A stretch of 15,088 nucleotides of DNA from Candidatus Bathyarchaeota archaeon BA1 (GCA_001399805.1 LIHJ01000006.1:9812-24899); one strand, 5' to 3'. Positions 1-6,903 are shown, counted from the first letter of the stretch. Translations and numbers: made by a program. The notes: generated by a model from the letters alone, not told the origin.

Positions 1-278
1 TGTGCACTATTTTGAGTTTTTGCTCGCGTAGGTTTGTCTCCAGATATGAAGTAGCCGCCTTTTTCTTGTGAATGTCTTTGTTGGAGTTTTGTAGGGCCTT
101 ATGTAAGGCTTCAGTTAGCTGATAAGGTTAAGAACGCCAGCCATCCCGAAATATCTTCTAATGCACGCTCTGCCCATTTTCCTTAACTTTCAATTATTTA
201 CTCACCAAAACATATATCTTTCTGGATGTGCGAAGCTAATGAAAAGCTACATGGAACCAGTAAAGAAAAAGCATAAAG
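1..278. other. Non-genic leader upstream of the ribosomal operon
   Basis: No convincing gene was found in this stretch. All plus-strand frames are broken by stops. On the minus strand, one frame stays open from about position 127 down to the window edge (about 42 codons, hydrophilic, lysine-rich), but it shows no recognisable start or family, so it could be the N-terminal part of a gene lying outside the window or chance. In an intact archaeal spc operon this space would hold uL14 and uL24, so the operon has been broken here. The perfect palindrome GCATGCATGC lies at its 3' end (282-291). Confidence 0.5.
211..218 (+). promoter_or_regulatory. Possible TATA box for the rps4e operon
   Basis: The A/T-rich octamer CATATATC follows an A-rich stretch that could act as a BRE-like element. 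If used, transcription would start near 240 and leave a leader of roughly 180 bases before rps4e, long for an archaeon. Since the gene normally upstream is absent, some promoter must lie nearby, but this is the only weak candidate I see. Confidence 0.25.
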
Positions 279-422
279 GTGGCATGCATGCTGAGTAGGT
301 CGGCATTGACGCGTAAGCGTGTTGGGAAGAGGGCTGAAATGCCTAACCTCCTGAAGAGGGGTCCCGGGCCCACGGAAGGGAGAAGATATAGAATAGACTC
401 TCATGAAATTGAGGGAGCATAA
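279..422 (+). CDS. Possible small basic protein; alternatively a uL24 relic
   Basis: A 47-codon frame opens with GTG at 279 (ATG at 288 is an alternative) and its TAA stop directly abuts the GTG start of rps4e at 423, the spacing expected of an operon neighbour. The product is basic (many Arg/Lys) and has no family I recognise with certainty. It occupies the place of uL24, and short stretches (MLS..., ...GKR..., an RG...EG...RID...EG spacing) loosely resemble the N-terminal half of archaeal uL24, but the match is weak and could be chance. It may be a genuine small gene, a decayed uL24 fragment, or leader sequence. Confidence that it is translated is low. Confidence 0.25.
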   Translation: MACMLSRSALTRKRVGKRAEMPNLLKRGPGPTEGRRYRIDSHEIEGA

Positions 423-1181
423 GTGGGAAAGAAGGGTGGAAGAAGGCATTTGAAGCGGGAACCCGCGCCAAGATTCTGGCCTATCCATCGAAAGGAGCTT
501 GTTTGGACTGCCAAGCCCGAGCCTGGGCCCCACCCCATTTCAAATTGCATGCCCCTCATGCTTATTGTCCGCGACATGCTTGGCCTCGCAAAAACAAGAA
601 AGGAGGCCAGGGCAATAATTTCTGAAGAAAAAATAAGAGTGGATGGGAGAGTGCAGCGGGAGGAGCTGTTCCCAATAGGCTTGATGGATGTTCTCTCCAT
701 ACCCGACATTGAAAAGGCTTATCGAATCTTACCCTCTCAAAAGGGACTCGTTCTTCATCCAATTGGAAAGGATGAGGCGGATTTCAAACTTTGTCGGATT
801 GAAAACAAAAACATCCTTTCAGGCGGACATGTACAACTCAACCTTCATGATGGAAGAAACGTGATGATCCAAGTGAAGGACCCGAAAAAGTCTGAAGAGG
901 ACGTTTATCAAACGCTGGACACATTCAAGATAAGCATTCCCAATCAGAAAGTTATTGGTCACATGAAGTTGATTCAGGGCGCACCTGCGATAATTATAGG
1001 GGGCAAAAATGTAGGCAAGCATGGTAAGGTTGTGGCCATTGAACAGAGATCCGGCCAAAAACGTAAAAGCTCGCTGATCACCATTGAGGATAGGAATGGG
1101 AACCGTTTCCAAACGACCCTCGATTACGCCTTCGCCATCGGTGACACCGAACCTTGCATATCCCTACCGGAGGCTGAATGA
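423..1181 (+). CDS. rps4e: 30S ribosomal protein S4e (eS4)
   Basis: This 252-residue protein is the archaeal/eukaryotic small-subunit protein eS4, which binds 16S rRNA. The N-terminus (GKKGGRRHLKR, then PRFWPIHRKE) is typical of the family. An S4 RNA-binding domain spans about residues 43-105 (TRKEARAIISEEKIRVDG), followed by the central eS4 domain and a KOW motif near residues 175-205 (GGKNVGKHGKV). The GTG start at 423 is preceded by GAGGGAG at 411-417. Its length matches the usual ~240 residues. It is the first intact gene of the ribosomal operon in this window and its stop lies two bases before the start of rpl5. In other archaea uL24 sits just upstream; here it does not. Confidence 0.96.
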   Translation: MGKKGGRRHLKREPAPRFWPIHRKELVWTAKPEPGPHPISNCMPLMLIVRDMLGLAKTRKEARAIISEEKIRVDGRVQREELFPIGLMDVLSIPDIEKAYRILPSQKGLVLHPIGKDEADFKLCRIENKNILSGGHVQLNLHDGRNVMIQVKDPKKSEEDVYQTLDTFKISIPNQKVIGHMKLIQGAPAIIIGGKNVGKHGKVVAIEQRSGQKRKSSLITIEDRNGNRFQTTLDYAFAIGDTEPCISLPEAE

Positions 1182-1182
1182 C

Positions 1183-1722
1183 TTGTCCGAGGAGGAAATC
1201 CGAAAGAAATGGATTGAGAATCCAATGCTTAAACCAAGAATAGAAAAGGTGGTTGTGAACATGTCCGTGGGCAAGTCAGGGGAGCCCCTCGAAAAGGCTA
1301 CAAAGATTCTTGAGCAATTGACGGGGCAGAGGCCTTGCAAGCGGAAAGCCAAGAAAACCATACGGGATTTCGGAATCAGGAAGGGTGAACCCATGGCTTG
1401 TCTCGTGACCCTTCGAGGTGAGAAGGCAAAGGAGTTTCTTAAGAGGGCCCTTCGAGCCATAGACAACAAACTTTCTAAGGAGCGTTTTGATCGTTATGGC
1501 AACTTTACCTTTGGCATTAAGGAGCACATCGAGATACCTGGCACCAAGTATACGCCGGAACTTGGCATATACGGCATGGATGTTTGCGTGGCCCTTAGCA
1601 GACCCGGATATCGCGTTAAATGGAGGCGTCACGCCAAGTCCGATATTGGGACGAGTCACTTACTCACCTCCGAAGAGGGGATACTGCTTATTAAGGATGG
1701 GTTTGGTGTTGAAATCACGTAG
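1183..1722 (+). CDS. rpl5: 50S ribosomal protein L5 (uL5)
   Basis: uL5 is the large-subunit protein that binds 5S rRNA and contacts the P-site tRNA and the S13 bridge. The 179-residue product carries the family signature KPRIEKVVVNMSVGKSGE near the N-terminus, the KRKAKKTIRDFGIRKGEP block, and the IPGTKY/LGIYGMDV region. I chose the TTG at 1183: GGAGG at 1169-1173 stands nine bases upstream, and it yields a start (LSEEEIRKKW...NPM) aligned with other archaeal L5 proteins. The frame stays open upstream to 1084, but that part overlaps rps4e and is not family-like. An out-of-frame ATG at 1178 overlaps the rps4e stop and is not used for L5. Confidence 0.95.
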   Translation: MSEEEIRKKWIENPMLKPRIEKVVVNMSVGKSGEPLEKATKILEQLTGQRPCKRKAKKTIRDFGIRKGEPMACLVTLRGEKAKEFLKRALRAIDNKLSKERFDRYGNFTFGIKEHIEIPGTKYTPELGIYGMDVCVALSRPGYRVKWRRHAKSDIGTSHLLTSEEGILLIKDGFGVEIT

Positions 1723-1734
1723 AAGGTGAGCCAC

Positions 1735-1899
1735 GTGGGAAAGCAGAAGCCAAAAAAGGAGAGGAAGTATGGTAAGGGCAGTCGACCCTGCAGCCGATGT
1801 GGATCCCATGGCCCGATCATCCGGCGATATGGCTTGAATTTATGCCGTCAATGCTTTAGGGAGGTTGCTCAAAAGCTAGGCTTCAAAAAGTATGAGTAG
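1735..1899 (+). CDS. rps14: 30S ribosomal protein S14 (uS14), zinc-binding type
   Basis: This 54-residue protein is the short, zinc-ribbon form of uS14 in the head of the small subunit. Four cysteines at residues 19, 22, 37 and 40 form the C-x2-C...C-x2-C zinc site (CSRCGS and CRQC), followed by the conserved FRE...KLGFKKY end. GTG at 1735 is chosen because MGK... is the usual family start and AAGGTGA lies at 1724-1730; an in-frame GTG at 1726 would add three residues. It starts 12 bases after rpl5 and ends downstream of the earliest possible rps8 start. Confidence 0.95.
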   Translation: MGKQKPKKERKYGKGSRPCSRCGSHGPIIRRYGLNLCRQCFREVAQKLGFKKYE

Positions 1900-1912
1900 G
1901 TGGTGGGATGGC

Positions 1913-2305
1913 TTGACCATGTCAGACATGTTGGCAAATGGGTTGACCATCATCATGAACAACGAACTGCGAAACAAGCGTGAATGCGTGATCAGCCCTG
2001 CCTCCAAACTTTTGGGGCGGGTTTTGAGGGTGATGCAGCTGAGTGGTTACATCGGCGAGTTTGAGTTTGTGGATGATGGGCGGTCTGGAAAATTTAAGGT
2101 TCAACTTCTCGGCCGAATAAATAAGTGCAGGGCAATAAAGCCCCGCCTCTCGGTGAGGGCTGATGCAATGGAGTCTTGGGAGAAACGCTTTCTCCCATCC
2201 AGAGACATTGGCGTCCTTATCATTTCCACTTCTCAAGGTGTATTATCTCATCGGGAGGCGAGGCAACGAAGGGTTGGTGGCCGACTCCTTGCCTTTATCT
2301 ATTAG
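1913..2305 (+). CDS. rps8: 30S ribosomal protein S8 (uS8)
   Basis: uS8 is a primary 16S rRNA-binding protein of the central domain. Archaeal hallmarks are clear: [55 protein letters not shown] (key blocks only), and the C-terminal [12 protein letters not shown]...[12 protein letters not shown] at 1913 gives a 130-residue protein beginning [11 protein letters not shown], which aligns with the MSLMDPLANAL start of relatives, and it has GGTGGTGGG at 1899-1907 at good spacing. ATG at 1919 (two residues shorter) and ATG at 1892 (overlapping rps14) are alternatives. The start is therefore less certain than the gene. Confidence 0.94.
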   Translation: MTMSDMLANGLTIIMNNELRNKRECVISPASKLLGRVLRVMQLSGYIGEFEFVDDGRSGKFKVQLLGRINKCRAIKPRLSVRADAMESWEKRFLPSRDIGVLIISTSQGVLSHREARQRRVGGRLLAFIY

Positions 2306-2316
2306 GAGAGCTGAAT

Positions 2317-2865
2317 ATGGGCGCTGTTGAGGTGGCTAAATCAATTGAAATTCCAGAAGGTGTGGAGGTTAGTGTAGATGGCAAAGTGGTCACGGTTAGG
2401 GGTGAGAAGGGAGAACTGATCCGAGACTTTTCTCATACCCCTGTATCCATTCGATTGCAGGAAAACCTGATTATGGTTCAAGCGAAATGGCCTCAAAAGA
2501 GGGAGGCAGCCCTCGTAGGGACGGTTTGCTCCCACATTCAAAACATGATAATCGGGGTGACGAAGGGGTTCACCTACAAGCTAAAGGTTGTGTTCTCCCA
2601 CTTCCCAATATCTGTGAAGGTTGACGGGAAAACGGTGAAGATAGAAAACTTCACCGGGGAGCGAAGCCCACGCGTAGCCAAAATAATGGGTGACACTAAG
2701 GTTTCGGTGAAGGATGATGACATCATTCTTCAAGGAATCAATGTTGAAGATGTTAGCCAAACCGCTGCCAATATCGAGAGGGCAACCAAAGTTAAAAGAA
2801 AAGACCCACGCGTGTTTCTTGACGGAATCTACACCTACGAACGGCATAAAGAGATGGGAGATTGA
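2317..2865 (+). CDS. rpl6: 50S ribosomal protein L6 (uL6)
   Basis: uL6 sits near the factor-binding region of the large subunit, next to the sarcin-ricin loop. The 182-residue protein shows the two tandem L6 folds: IPEGVEVSVDGKVVTVRGEKG in the first repeat and FPISVKVDGKTVKIENFTGE in the second, with the archaeal block GVTKGFTYKL between them and DPRVFLDGIY near the end. The ATG at 2317 follows GGAGAG at 2305-2310 with six bases of spacing, and begins 11 bases after the rps8 stop. Its length is typical for archaeal L6 (about 180 residues). Confidence 0.96.
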   Translation: MGAVEVAKSIEIPEGVEVSVDGKVVTVRGEKGELIRDFSHTPVSIRLQENLIMVQAKWPQKREAALVGTVCSHIQNMIIGVTKGFTYKLKVVFSHFPISVKVDGKTVKIENFTGERSPRVAKIMGDTKVSVKDDDIILQGINVEDVSQTAANIERATKVKRKDPRVFLDGIYTYERHKEMGD

Positions 2866-2885
2866 AAAATGAGGAGGAGGCTGGG

Positions 2886-3311
2886 GTGGCCGCCAAGAAG
2901 CGAGTCTTAACACTTCGGGAACACCTCAAAAGTAAGAAGCCCAAGTTTAGGAGGCAGGAAAGCTGGCGATATAAGCGGGTGACGGAGGTCTGGAGAAGGC
3001 CTGATGGCGTAGATAGCAAAATGAGGAAAAGGGCGAGGGGCTGGCCCCGATCTGTGGAGGTTGGTTATCGAAGCCCCAAGGAGTCAAGGGAGCTCCATCC
3101 CTCTGGATATATGGAGGTCTTGGTTCGGACCTTGGATGATGTTGAAAGGGTTGACCCAAAAGTCCAAGTCATCCGTATTGCCCACACGGTTGGGGATAAA
3201 AAACGGGTTGAGATCTCCGCTAGAGCAAAGAAAAGGGGGATCTATATCCTAAATCCAAGGGTAGCGAAAGAACTCAAGGAAGAGAGGGAGGAAGAGGAGA
3301 AGCCTGAATGA
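2886..3311 (+). CDS. rpl32e: 50S ribosomal protein L32e (eL32)
   Basis: eL32 is an archaeal/eukaryotic large-subunit protein. The signature is plain: FRRQESWRYKR, then WRRPDGVDSKMRKR..GWP, VGYRSPKE.R.LHPSGY, and the RIAHTVGDKKR...ARAKKRGIYILN core. GTG at 2886 is preferred because GGAGGAGG at 2873-2880 sits five bases upstream. A TTG at 2862 in the same frame overlaps the L6 stop and would add eight residues (KNEEEAG). The product from 2886 is 141 residues and ends in a charged Glu/Arg-rich tail (EEREEEEKPE) a little longer than in most relatives. Confidence 0.95.
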   Translation: MAAKKRVLTLREHLKSKKPKFRRQESWRYKRVTEVWRRPDGVDSKMRKRARGWPRSVEVGYRSPKESRELHPSGYMEVLVRTLDDVERVDPKVQVIRIAHTVGDKKRVEISARAKKRGIYILNPRVAKELKEEREEEEKPE

Positions 3312-3331
3312 TATAGGCAGGTGCGAGGGAA

Positions 3332-3784
3332 TTGAGTCTCAAAAGCCAACGTCGCTTAGCCGCCAAGATTCTCAAGGTGGGCGAAAATCGAGTCTGGATC
3401 GACCCCAAACGTATTGAAGAAACAGAGGGAGCGATCACTAGGGAAGAAATTAAAAGATTGATTCATGAAGGCGCCATCCAAGCCCACCCAAAGAAGGGGA
3501 CAAGTCGTGCTCGGGCACGCACTCTGCACAAAAAGAAGAGGGAAGGACTGAGAAGGGGGCCGGGGCAGAGGAGCGGAACGGCCCGTGCGAGGATTTCCAA
3601 GAAGCAGGCGTGGATGAAGAGGATTAGGATGTTGCGGAAAACGCTTAGAGAATGGAAAACCAAACGAGTAATCACAGAAGGCGCCTATCGTCAGCTTTAT
3701 GAAATGGCCAGCGGTGGGGTCTTTGAGTCGGCGGCTGACATGGAGCGTTATACCGAGACATCTGGCTTGCGGAGGAAACGATAA
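3332..3784 (+). CDS. rpl19e: 50S ribosomal protein L19e (eL19)
   Basis: eL19 is an archaeal/eukaryotic large-subunit protein with long helices lying on 23S rRNA. The 150-residue product has the family start SLKSQRRLAAKILKVG, the motif RVWIDP..IEE...AITREEIKRLI, and the very basic middle region (GTSRARAR, KKREGLRRGPGQRSGTARAR). The TTG at 3332 matches where relatives begin; AGGTG at 3319-3323 or GAGGG at 3325-3329 could serve as binding site. The stop TAA overlaps the ATG of rpl18 by one base, so the two are probably translationally coupled. Confidence 0.95.
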   Translation: MSLKSQRRLAAKILKVGENRVWIDPKRIEETEGAITREEIKRLIHEGAIQAHPKKGTSRARARTLHKKKREGLRRGPGQRSGTARARISKKQAWMKRIRMLRKTLREWKTKRVITEGAYRQLYEMASGGVFESAADMERYTETSGLRRKR

Positions 3785-4386
3785 TGGCGAAGGGCCCCAG
3801 CCATCGTGTCCCCTTCCGCAGGAGAAGGGAGGGAAAAACCGATTATCAATCGAGAAGGGCCCTGGTTTCGTCGGGGCTACCTCGATTGGTGGCTCGAGGA
3901 ACCTCAAGGCACATGATTGTGCAAGTTATAGAAGCGAAGGTGATGAGTGATGAGGTTATAGTTTCGGCTGATTCTCGTGAACTTGTGAAGGGCTATGGTT
4001 GGCTGGGCGGTTGTGGGAACGTTCCAGCAGCCTATTTGACCGGGCTTTTGTGTGGATGTAGGGCAACCGCCCATGGCGTGAAAGAGGCTGTTTTGGACAT
4101 AGGTTTGCAGTCGCCCTCCCGAGGTGCCCGAACATTTGCCACGTTAAGGGGATTCCTTGACGCGGGCGTTATGGTTCCACATGAAAAGGGCATGTTGCCA
4201 GATGAAAGGAGGATCCATGGGAAGCACATTGTGGATTACGCGAAGTTGTTGTCCTCCAACCCGGATGCTTATCAGCGGAAGTTCTCCCAGTATTTGTCAA
4301 GGGGTCTGCACCCTGAACAGCTTCTTGAACACTTCTCTTTAACAAGGGAGAAAATCATTTCCTCATTCAAGGGGAGGGAAATATGA
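3784..4386 (+). CDS. rpl18: 50S ribosomal protein L18 (uL18)
   Basis: uL18 works with uL5 to hold 5S rRNA on the large subunit. The archaeal 200-residue form is recognised by PFRRRREGKTDYQ.RRALV near the start, P.LVARGTSRHMIVQVIEAK, GWLGGCGNVPAAYLTGLLCG, and the archaeal C-terminal extension beginning near DERRIHGKHIVDYAK. The ATG at 3784 overlaps the rpl19e stop and is preceded by GGAGG at 3771-3775. Its 3' end overlaps the rps5 start in an ATGA arrangement. Confidence 0.96.
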   Translation: MAKGPSHRVPFRRRREGKTDYQSRRALVSSGLPRLVARGTSRHMIVQVIEAKVMSDEVIVSADSRELVKGYGWLGGCGNVPAAYLTGLLCGCRATAHGVKEAVLDIGLQSPSRGARTFATLRGFLDAGVMVPHEKGMLPDERRIHGKHIVDYAKLLSSNPDAYQRKFSQYLSRGLHPEQLLEHFSLTREKIISSFKGREI

Positions 4387-5039
4387 GTTCCAGCGAGGAG
4401 ATCGTTAAGGAGAGAGCCAAGGAAAGGATTGAGGGCTGGACGCCTCGCACAAAGCTCGGGAAGATGATTCAGGAGGGACATATCTCCTACATGGAGGAGA
4501 TATTCATGGAGGGGTTGAAGATACATGAACCCGAGATCGTGGATGTTCTTCTCCCAGACTTACGGGAGGAGGTCATTAACATAAACCTGGTGCAGAAGCA
4601 GACGGACGCTGGTGAGAAGTCCCGATTTAAGGCCATCGTGGCGGTTGGGAATGGTGATGGATATGTGGGGCTAGGCTCCGGGAAGGCCAAACAGGTGCGA
4701 ACCGCCATCGAGAAGGCGGCCATGAGCGCCCGCCTCAACATCACCCTTGTCCGCCGGGGCTGTGGGAGCTGGGAGTGCGGTTGCGGGAAGCCCCACTCCC
4801 TACCTTTTCAGGTTCGGGGAAAATGCGGAAGCGTGGAGATCGTGCTTGTCCCGGGTCCACGCGGCCTGGGTCTTGTCGCGAACGAGGCGGCTAAGGTCAT
4901 CCTTGGACTGGCTGGGGTGAAGGACTGCTGGACAAGGAGCTTTGGCTCCACCAGGACGATACCATCCTTTGCCTACGCTGTCTTTGATGCCCTCAGGAAA
5001 ACATATAGTCTTGTCACGCCGGGGGAGTGGGTGAGATAA
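4383..5039 (+). CDS. rps5: 30S ribosomal protein S5 (uS5)
   Basis: uS5 acts in decoding fidelity and lines the mRNA entry path. In the 218-residue product, the N-terminal double-stranded-RNA-binding-like domain (about 62-128) contains the block RFKAIVAVGNGDGYVGLGSGK (key block), and the C-terminal domain contains VPGPRGLGLVANEAAK. Cysteines at 127, 132 and 134 (GCGSWECGC) match the Cys-rich insertion common in archaeal S5. The ATG overlaps the rpl18 stop (ATGA) and GGGAGG lies about five bases upstream. Length is normal for archaea. Confidence 0.96.
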   Translation: MSSSEEIVKERAKERIEGWTPRTKLGKMIQEGHISYMEEIFMEGLKIHEPEIVDVLLPDLREEVININLVQKQTDAGEKSRFKAIVAVGNGDGYVGLGSGKAKQVRTAIEKAAMSARLNITLVRRGCGSWECGCGKPHSLPFQVRGKCGSVEIVLVPGPRGLGLVANEAAKVILGLAGVKDCWTRSFGSTRTIPSFAYAVFDALRKTYSLVTPGEWVR

Positions 5040-5040
5040 G

Positions 5041-5520
5041 GTGAATAAGGGACAGAAATGCCTGGCTGTTATTCGGGTTCGAGGCGTCAGCGACATATTC
5101 CGAGAAACCAAGGAAACGCTCAACATGCTGCACCTGAACAGAAACTGCCACGCCACGCTGATTGATGACAGACCCTCCTACCTCGGCATGCTGCAGAAGG
5201 CGCAGAATTACGTGACCTGGGGAGAGATTTCAAAAGAGGCTATAGCGCTCCTCTTGAAAGGCCGAGGTCGACTCCTCGGCGATAAGAAGTTAACCGACCA
5301 ATATGCTCAAGAAATGGGATATAAATCGTTGGACGACCTAGCCGAGGCCATACACAAACTGGAGGTAGAGTATCGCCGACTTCTTAACGTCAAGCCCGTG
5401 TTTCGCCTTCGCCCACCAAAAAGGGGCTTCAAAGGTAAAGTAAAAAGAAGCCACGCTGCTGGCGGGGTCACCGGATATAGGGGAGAAGCCATCAACGACC
5501 TCATAAAACGAATGATCTAG
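5041..5520 (+). CDS. rpl30: 50S ribosomal protein L30 (uL30), archaeal long form
   Basis: The 159-residue product is the long archaeal/eukaryotic form of uL30. The N-terminal ferredoxin-like core is evident (CLAVIRVRGVSDIFRETKETL, key block; then LNRNCHATLID), followed by QNYVTWGEISKE and the C-terminal FRLRPPKRGFKGKVKR. GTG at 5041 begins one base after the rps5 stop; GGTGA at 5030-5034 is a plausible binding site. rpl15 normally follows directly, but here about 1.4 kb of unrelated genes intervene. Confidence 0.95.
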   Translation: MNKGQKCLAVIRVRGVSDIFRETKETLNMLHLNRNCHATLIDDRPSYLGMLQKAQNYVTWGEISKEAIALLLKGRGRLLGDKKLTDQYAQEMGYKSLDDLAEAIHKLEVEYRRLLNVKPVFRLRPPKRGFKGKVKRSHAAGGVTGYRGEAINDLIKRMI

Positions 5521-5558
5521 CGCCTTAAGGACGTTTGATTTGAATTAGCGGGCAGTGT

Positions 5559-5577
5559 TATTCCCTTTAATTTGTTT
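5559..5577 (+). terminator. Possible T-rich terminator after rpl30
   Basis: Three short T runs within 19 bases (TTATTCCCTTTAATTTGTTT, starting at 5558) lie about 40 bases after the rpl30 stop. Archaeal RNA polymerase often terminates at such oligo-T stretches without a hairpin. Termination here would split the ribosomal operon before the inserted toxin-antitoxin genes. Weak evidence. Confidence 0.25.
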
Positions 5578-5621
5578 AGCGTAATGTAGGGTTGCGCGAG
5601 GAAGCATTATAATATACCTCA

Positions 5622-5629
5622 TTTATATA
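5622..5629 (+). promoter_or_regulatory. TATA box of the vapBC-like pair
   Basis: TTTATATA is a consensus archaeal TATA box. Its centre is about 24 bases before the ATG at 5649, so transcription would begin at or very near the start codon, predicting a leaderless or nearly leaderless mRNA. This gives the inserted pair a promoter independent of the ribosomal operon. Confidence 0.65.
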
Positions 5630-5648
5630 GATATTGAAGGTAGATTTT

Positions 5649-5894
5649 ATGGCTAAGGTTCAAGTAAACGTAAAACTGGATGAGAAGCTGCTTCGGGAAG
5701 TGGAGGTCCTGATTAAGGGAGGATATTTTAACACTAAGACCGAGGCCTTCATGGAAGCGTTGCAACTCTTAATCAGGTCATATAAGGCTGGTGAGTTGGC
5801 TAGAAGGATTGATAGAATTAGGGAAGGAACAGAGAAGATGCCAAGTGTCACCGAAGAGGTTGTTAAGGCGCATGAAGAGGAAAATGAGCAATGA
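5649..5894 (+). CDS. Ribbon-helix-helix antitoxin (VapB/CopG-like)
   Basis: This 81-residue protein looks like a ribbon-helix-helix DNA-binding antitoxin. Residues 3-10 (KVQVNVKL) form the predicted beta strand, followed by helices LDEKLLREVEVLIKGG and NTKTEAFMEALQLLIRSY. The charged C-terminus (IRE..EKMPSVTEEVVKAHEEENEQ, key block) would wrap the partner toxin. ATG at 5649 is chosen because of its spacing to the TATA box at 5622-5629; a TTG at 5634 would add five residues. The stop overlaps the toxin start in an ATGA arrangement, indicating coupling. It would repress its own promoter and neutralise the PIN partner, although that partner is truncated here. Confidence 0.8.
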   Translation: MAKVQVNVKLDEKLLREVEVLIKGGYFNTKTEAFMEALQLLIRSYKAGELARRIDRIREGTEKMPSVTEEVVKAHEEENEQ

Positions 5895-6169
5895 GCATCA
5901 GAGTGGGTGTAGACTCGTCGGTGATTATCAAATGGTTTAAGAAGGGGGAAGAATACGAGCCTGAGGCACTGAGGCTTCGTGACGACGTCTTATCCATGCA
6001 CATCAAACCAATAATGTCGGAGTGGGTTTATCTTGAGGTTGTGAGAGGCCTTGTTAGGGCTGGATACCCCAAGGATACTGTTGTTCAAGCCTATCACACA
6101 CTAAAGGACATGGCTGAAATGGGCTTCATTGAGATCACGCCGGTGTCAAGCGGCGGGCCTAAAAATTAA
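5891..6169 (+). CDS. PIN-domain VapC-like toxin, C-terminally truncated
   Basis: The 92-residue product matches only the N-terminal part of a VapC-type PIN ribonuclease, normally about 130-150 residues. Visible are the first strand with acidic residue D8 (VGVDSSVIIKW) and the helix with E49 (SEWVYLEVVRGLVRAG). The sequence runs as expected to FIEITPVSS (~residue 87) and then ends after five unrelated residues. The later conserved acidic residues (the DAVHLATA helix and the final T.D block) are missing, and neither of the other two forward frames downstream restores them. It is therefore probably inactive as a nuclease. The start overlaps the antitoxin stop, the classic VapBC layout. Confidence 0.75.
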   Translation: MSIRVGVDSSVIIKWFKKGEEYEPEALRLRDDVLSMHIKPIMSEWVYLEVVRGLVRAGYPKDTVVQAYHTLKDMAEMGFIEITPVSSGGPKN

Positions 6170-6241
6170 CCAACTTGTAGATCACCATCGAACTTCAATG
6201 AAGGAGAGCAAGGCTGGCGAGGAAAGTTCTTAGCGATACCC

Positions 6242-6249
6242 TTTATAAT
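6242..6249 (+). promoter_or_regulatory. TATA box of hsp20
   Basis: TTTATAAT lies 38 bases upstream of the hsp20 ATG at 6288, predicting a short leader of about 18 bases that includes the GGAGGG ribosome binding site. It suggests independent expression of the chaperone gene within the ribosomal operon. Confidence 0.5.
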
Positions 6250-6287
6250 CAGCCCATCATCCACAATGTTGGTTGAGGAGGGACCCA

Positions 6288-6815
6288 ATGAGCGTAGATT
6301 GGTGGTGGAGGCGACGCAAGAGGCGCCCAGAGTCAGACCCATGGGTTGACATCTTTGATGAGTTTGGTAGGCTGGAGGAGATGATGCGCCGGGCCTTTGA
6401 AATTCCCATCGGCGAGACGAGGACTTACAGGCCCTTTGTTTATGGCTTCTCTATGTCTGTTGGACCCGATGGAAAGCCTGTGATTCGGGAGTTCGGGAAT
6501 GTTGAAAGGAGCCGTGCTGGGCCCCAGATTCGGGAAGAGAGGGAGCCCCTCGTGGACATCATGGAGGAAGAAAAGGACGTGGTTGTGGTGGCTGAGCTCC
6601 CAGGGGTGGAGAAGGAGGACATCTACCTTAACGCAACCGAGGAACAACTCACCATCTCAGTGGACACACCCCAACGGAAATATCGTAAAGAACTGACATT
6701 GCCAGCAAGAGTGGACCCCAAATCCGCGATGGCCTCATATAAGAATGGAGTGTTGGAGGTTCGCCTAAGAAAGCTCACGGCAAGTGTGAGGGGCGAGAGG
6801 CTTTTCCTGAGGTGA
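6288..6815 (+). CDS. hsp20: Hsp20/alpha-crystallin family small heat shock protein
   Basis: This 175-residue protein is a small heat shock protein, an ATP-independent holdase that keeps unfolding proteins soluble. The alpha-crystallin domain covers about residues 86-165, with VVVVAELPGVEKEDI at 98-112 and the family signature A-x-x-x-N-G-V-L at 149-156 (ASYKNGVL). The N-terminal arm is unusual: W5-W6-W7 followed by RRRKRR, then a segment VYGFSMSVGPDGKP seen in archaeal relatives. The usual C-terminal I-x-I/V motif is not obvious; the end reads VRGERLFLR. ATG at 6288 has GGAGGG at 6277-6282; an in-frame TTG at 6273 is less likely. It sits between rpl30 and rpl15, with its own TATA box. Confidence 0.9.
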   Translation: MSVDWWWRRRKRRPESDPWVDIFDEFGRLEEMMRRAFEIPIGETRTYRPFVYGFSMSVGPDGKPVIREFGNVERSRAGPQIREEREPLVDIMEEEKDVVVVAELPGVEKEDIYLNATEEQLTISVDTPQRKYRKELTLPARVDPKSAMASYKNGVLEVRLRKLTASVRGERLFLR

Positions 6816-6903
6816 GCTCAACAGTCCCCTCCAGCAGCAGCCGTGAGAAAGGATTTATTGAACCACTCATAAATTATCAACAAAACCCCCACGGGGTCAG
6901 CAC

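Noticed and set aside
282..291. GCATGCATGC palindrome as an operator
   Set aside because: A simple alternating-type palindrome of 10 bases with no second copy and no promoter overlap; not enough to call a site.
198..533. Minus-strand frame of 111 codons across the leader and the rps4e start
   Set aside because: It overlaps the N-terminal coding region of rps4e and its translation (rich in Ser, Pro, Leu, Cys) resembles no family; a shadow frame.
1178..1180. ATG overlapping the rps4e stop as the rpl5 start
   Set aside because: It is in a different frame from L5. The in-frame TTG at 1183 with GGAGG nine bases upstream fits the family N-terminus.
3356..3907. Long minus-strand frame (183 codons) opposite rpl19e and rpl18
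   Set aside because: Entirely antisense to two clear ribosomal protein genes; composition is what the reverse strand of Arg/Lys-rich coding sequence gives.
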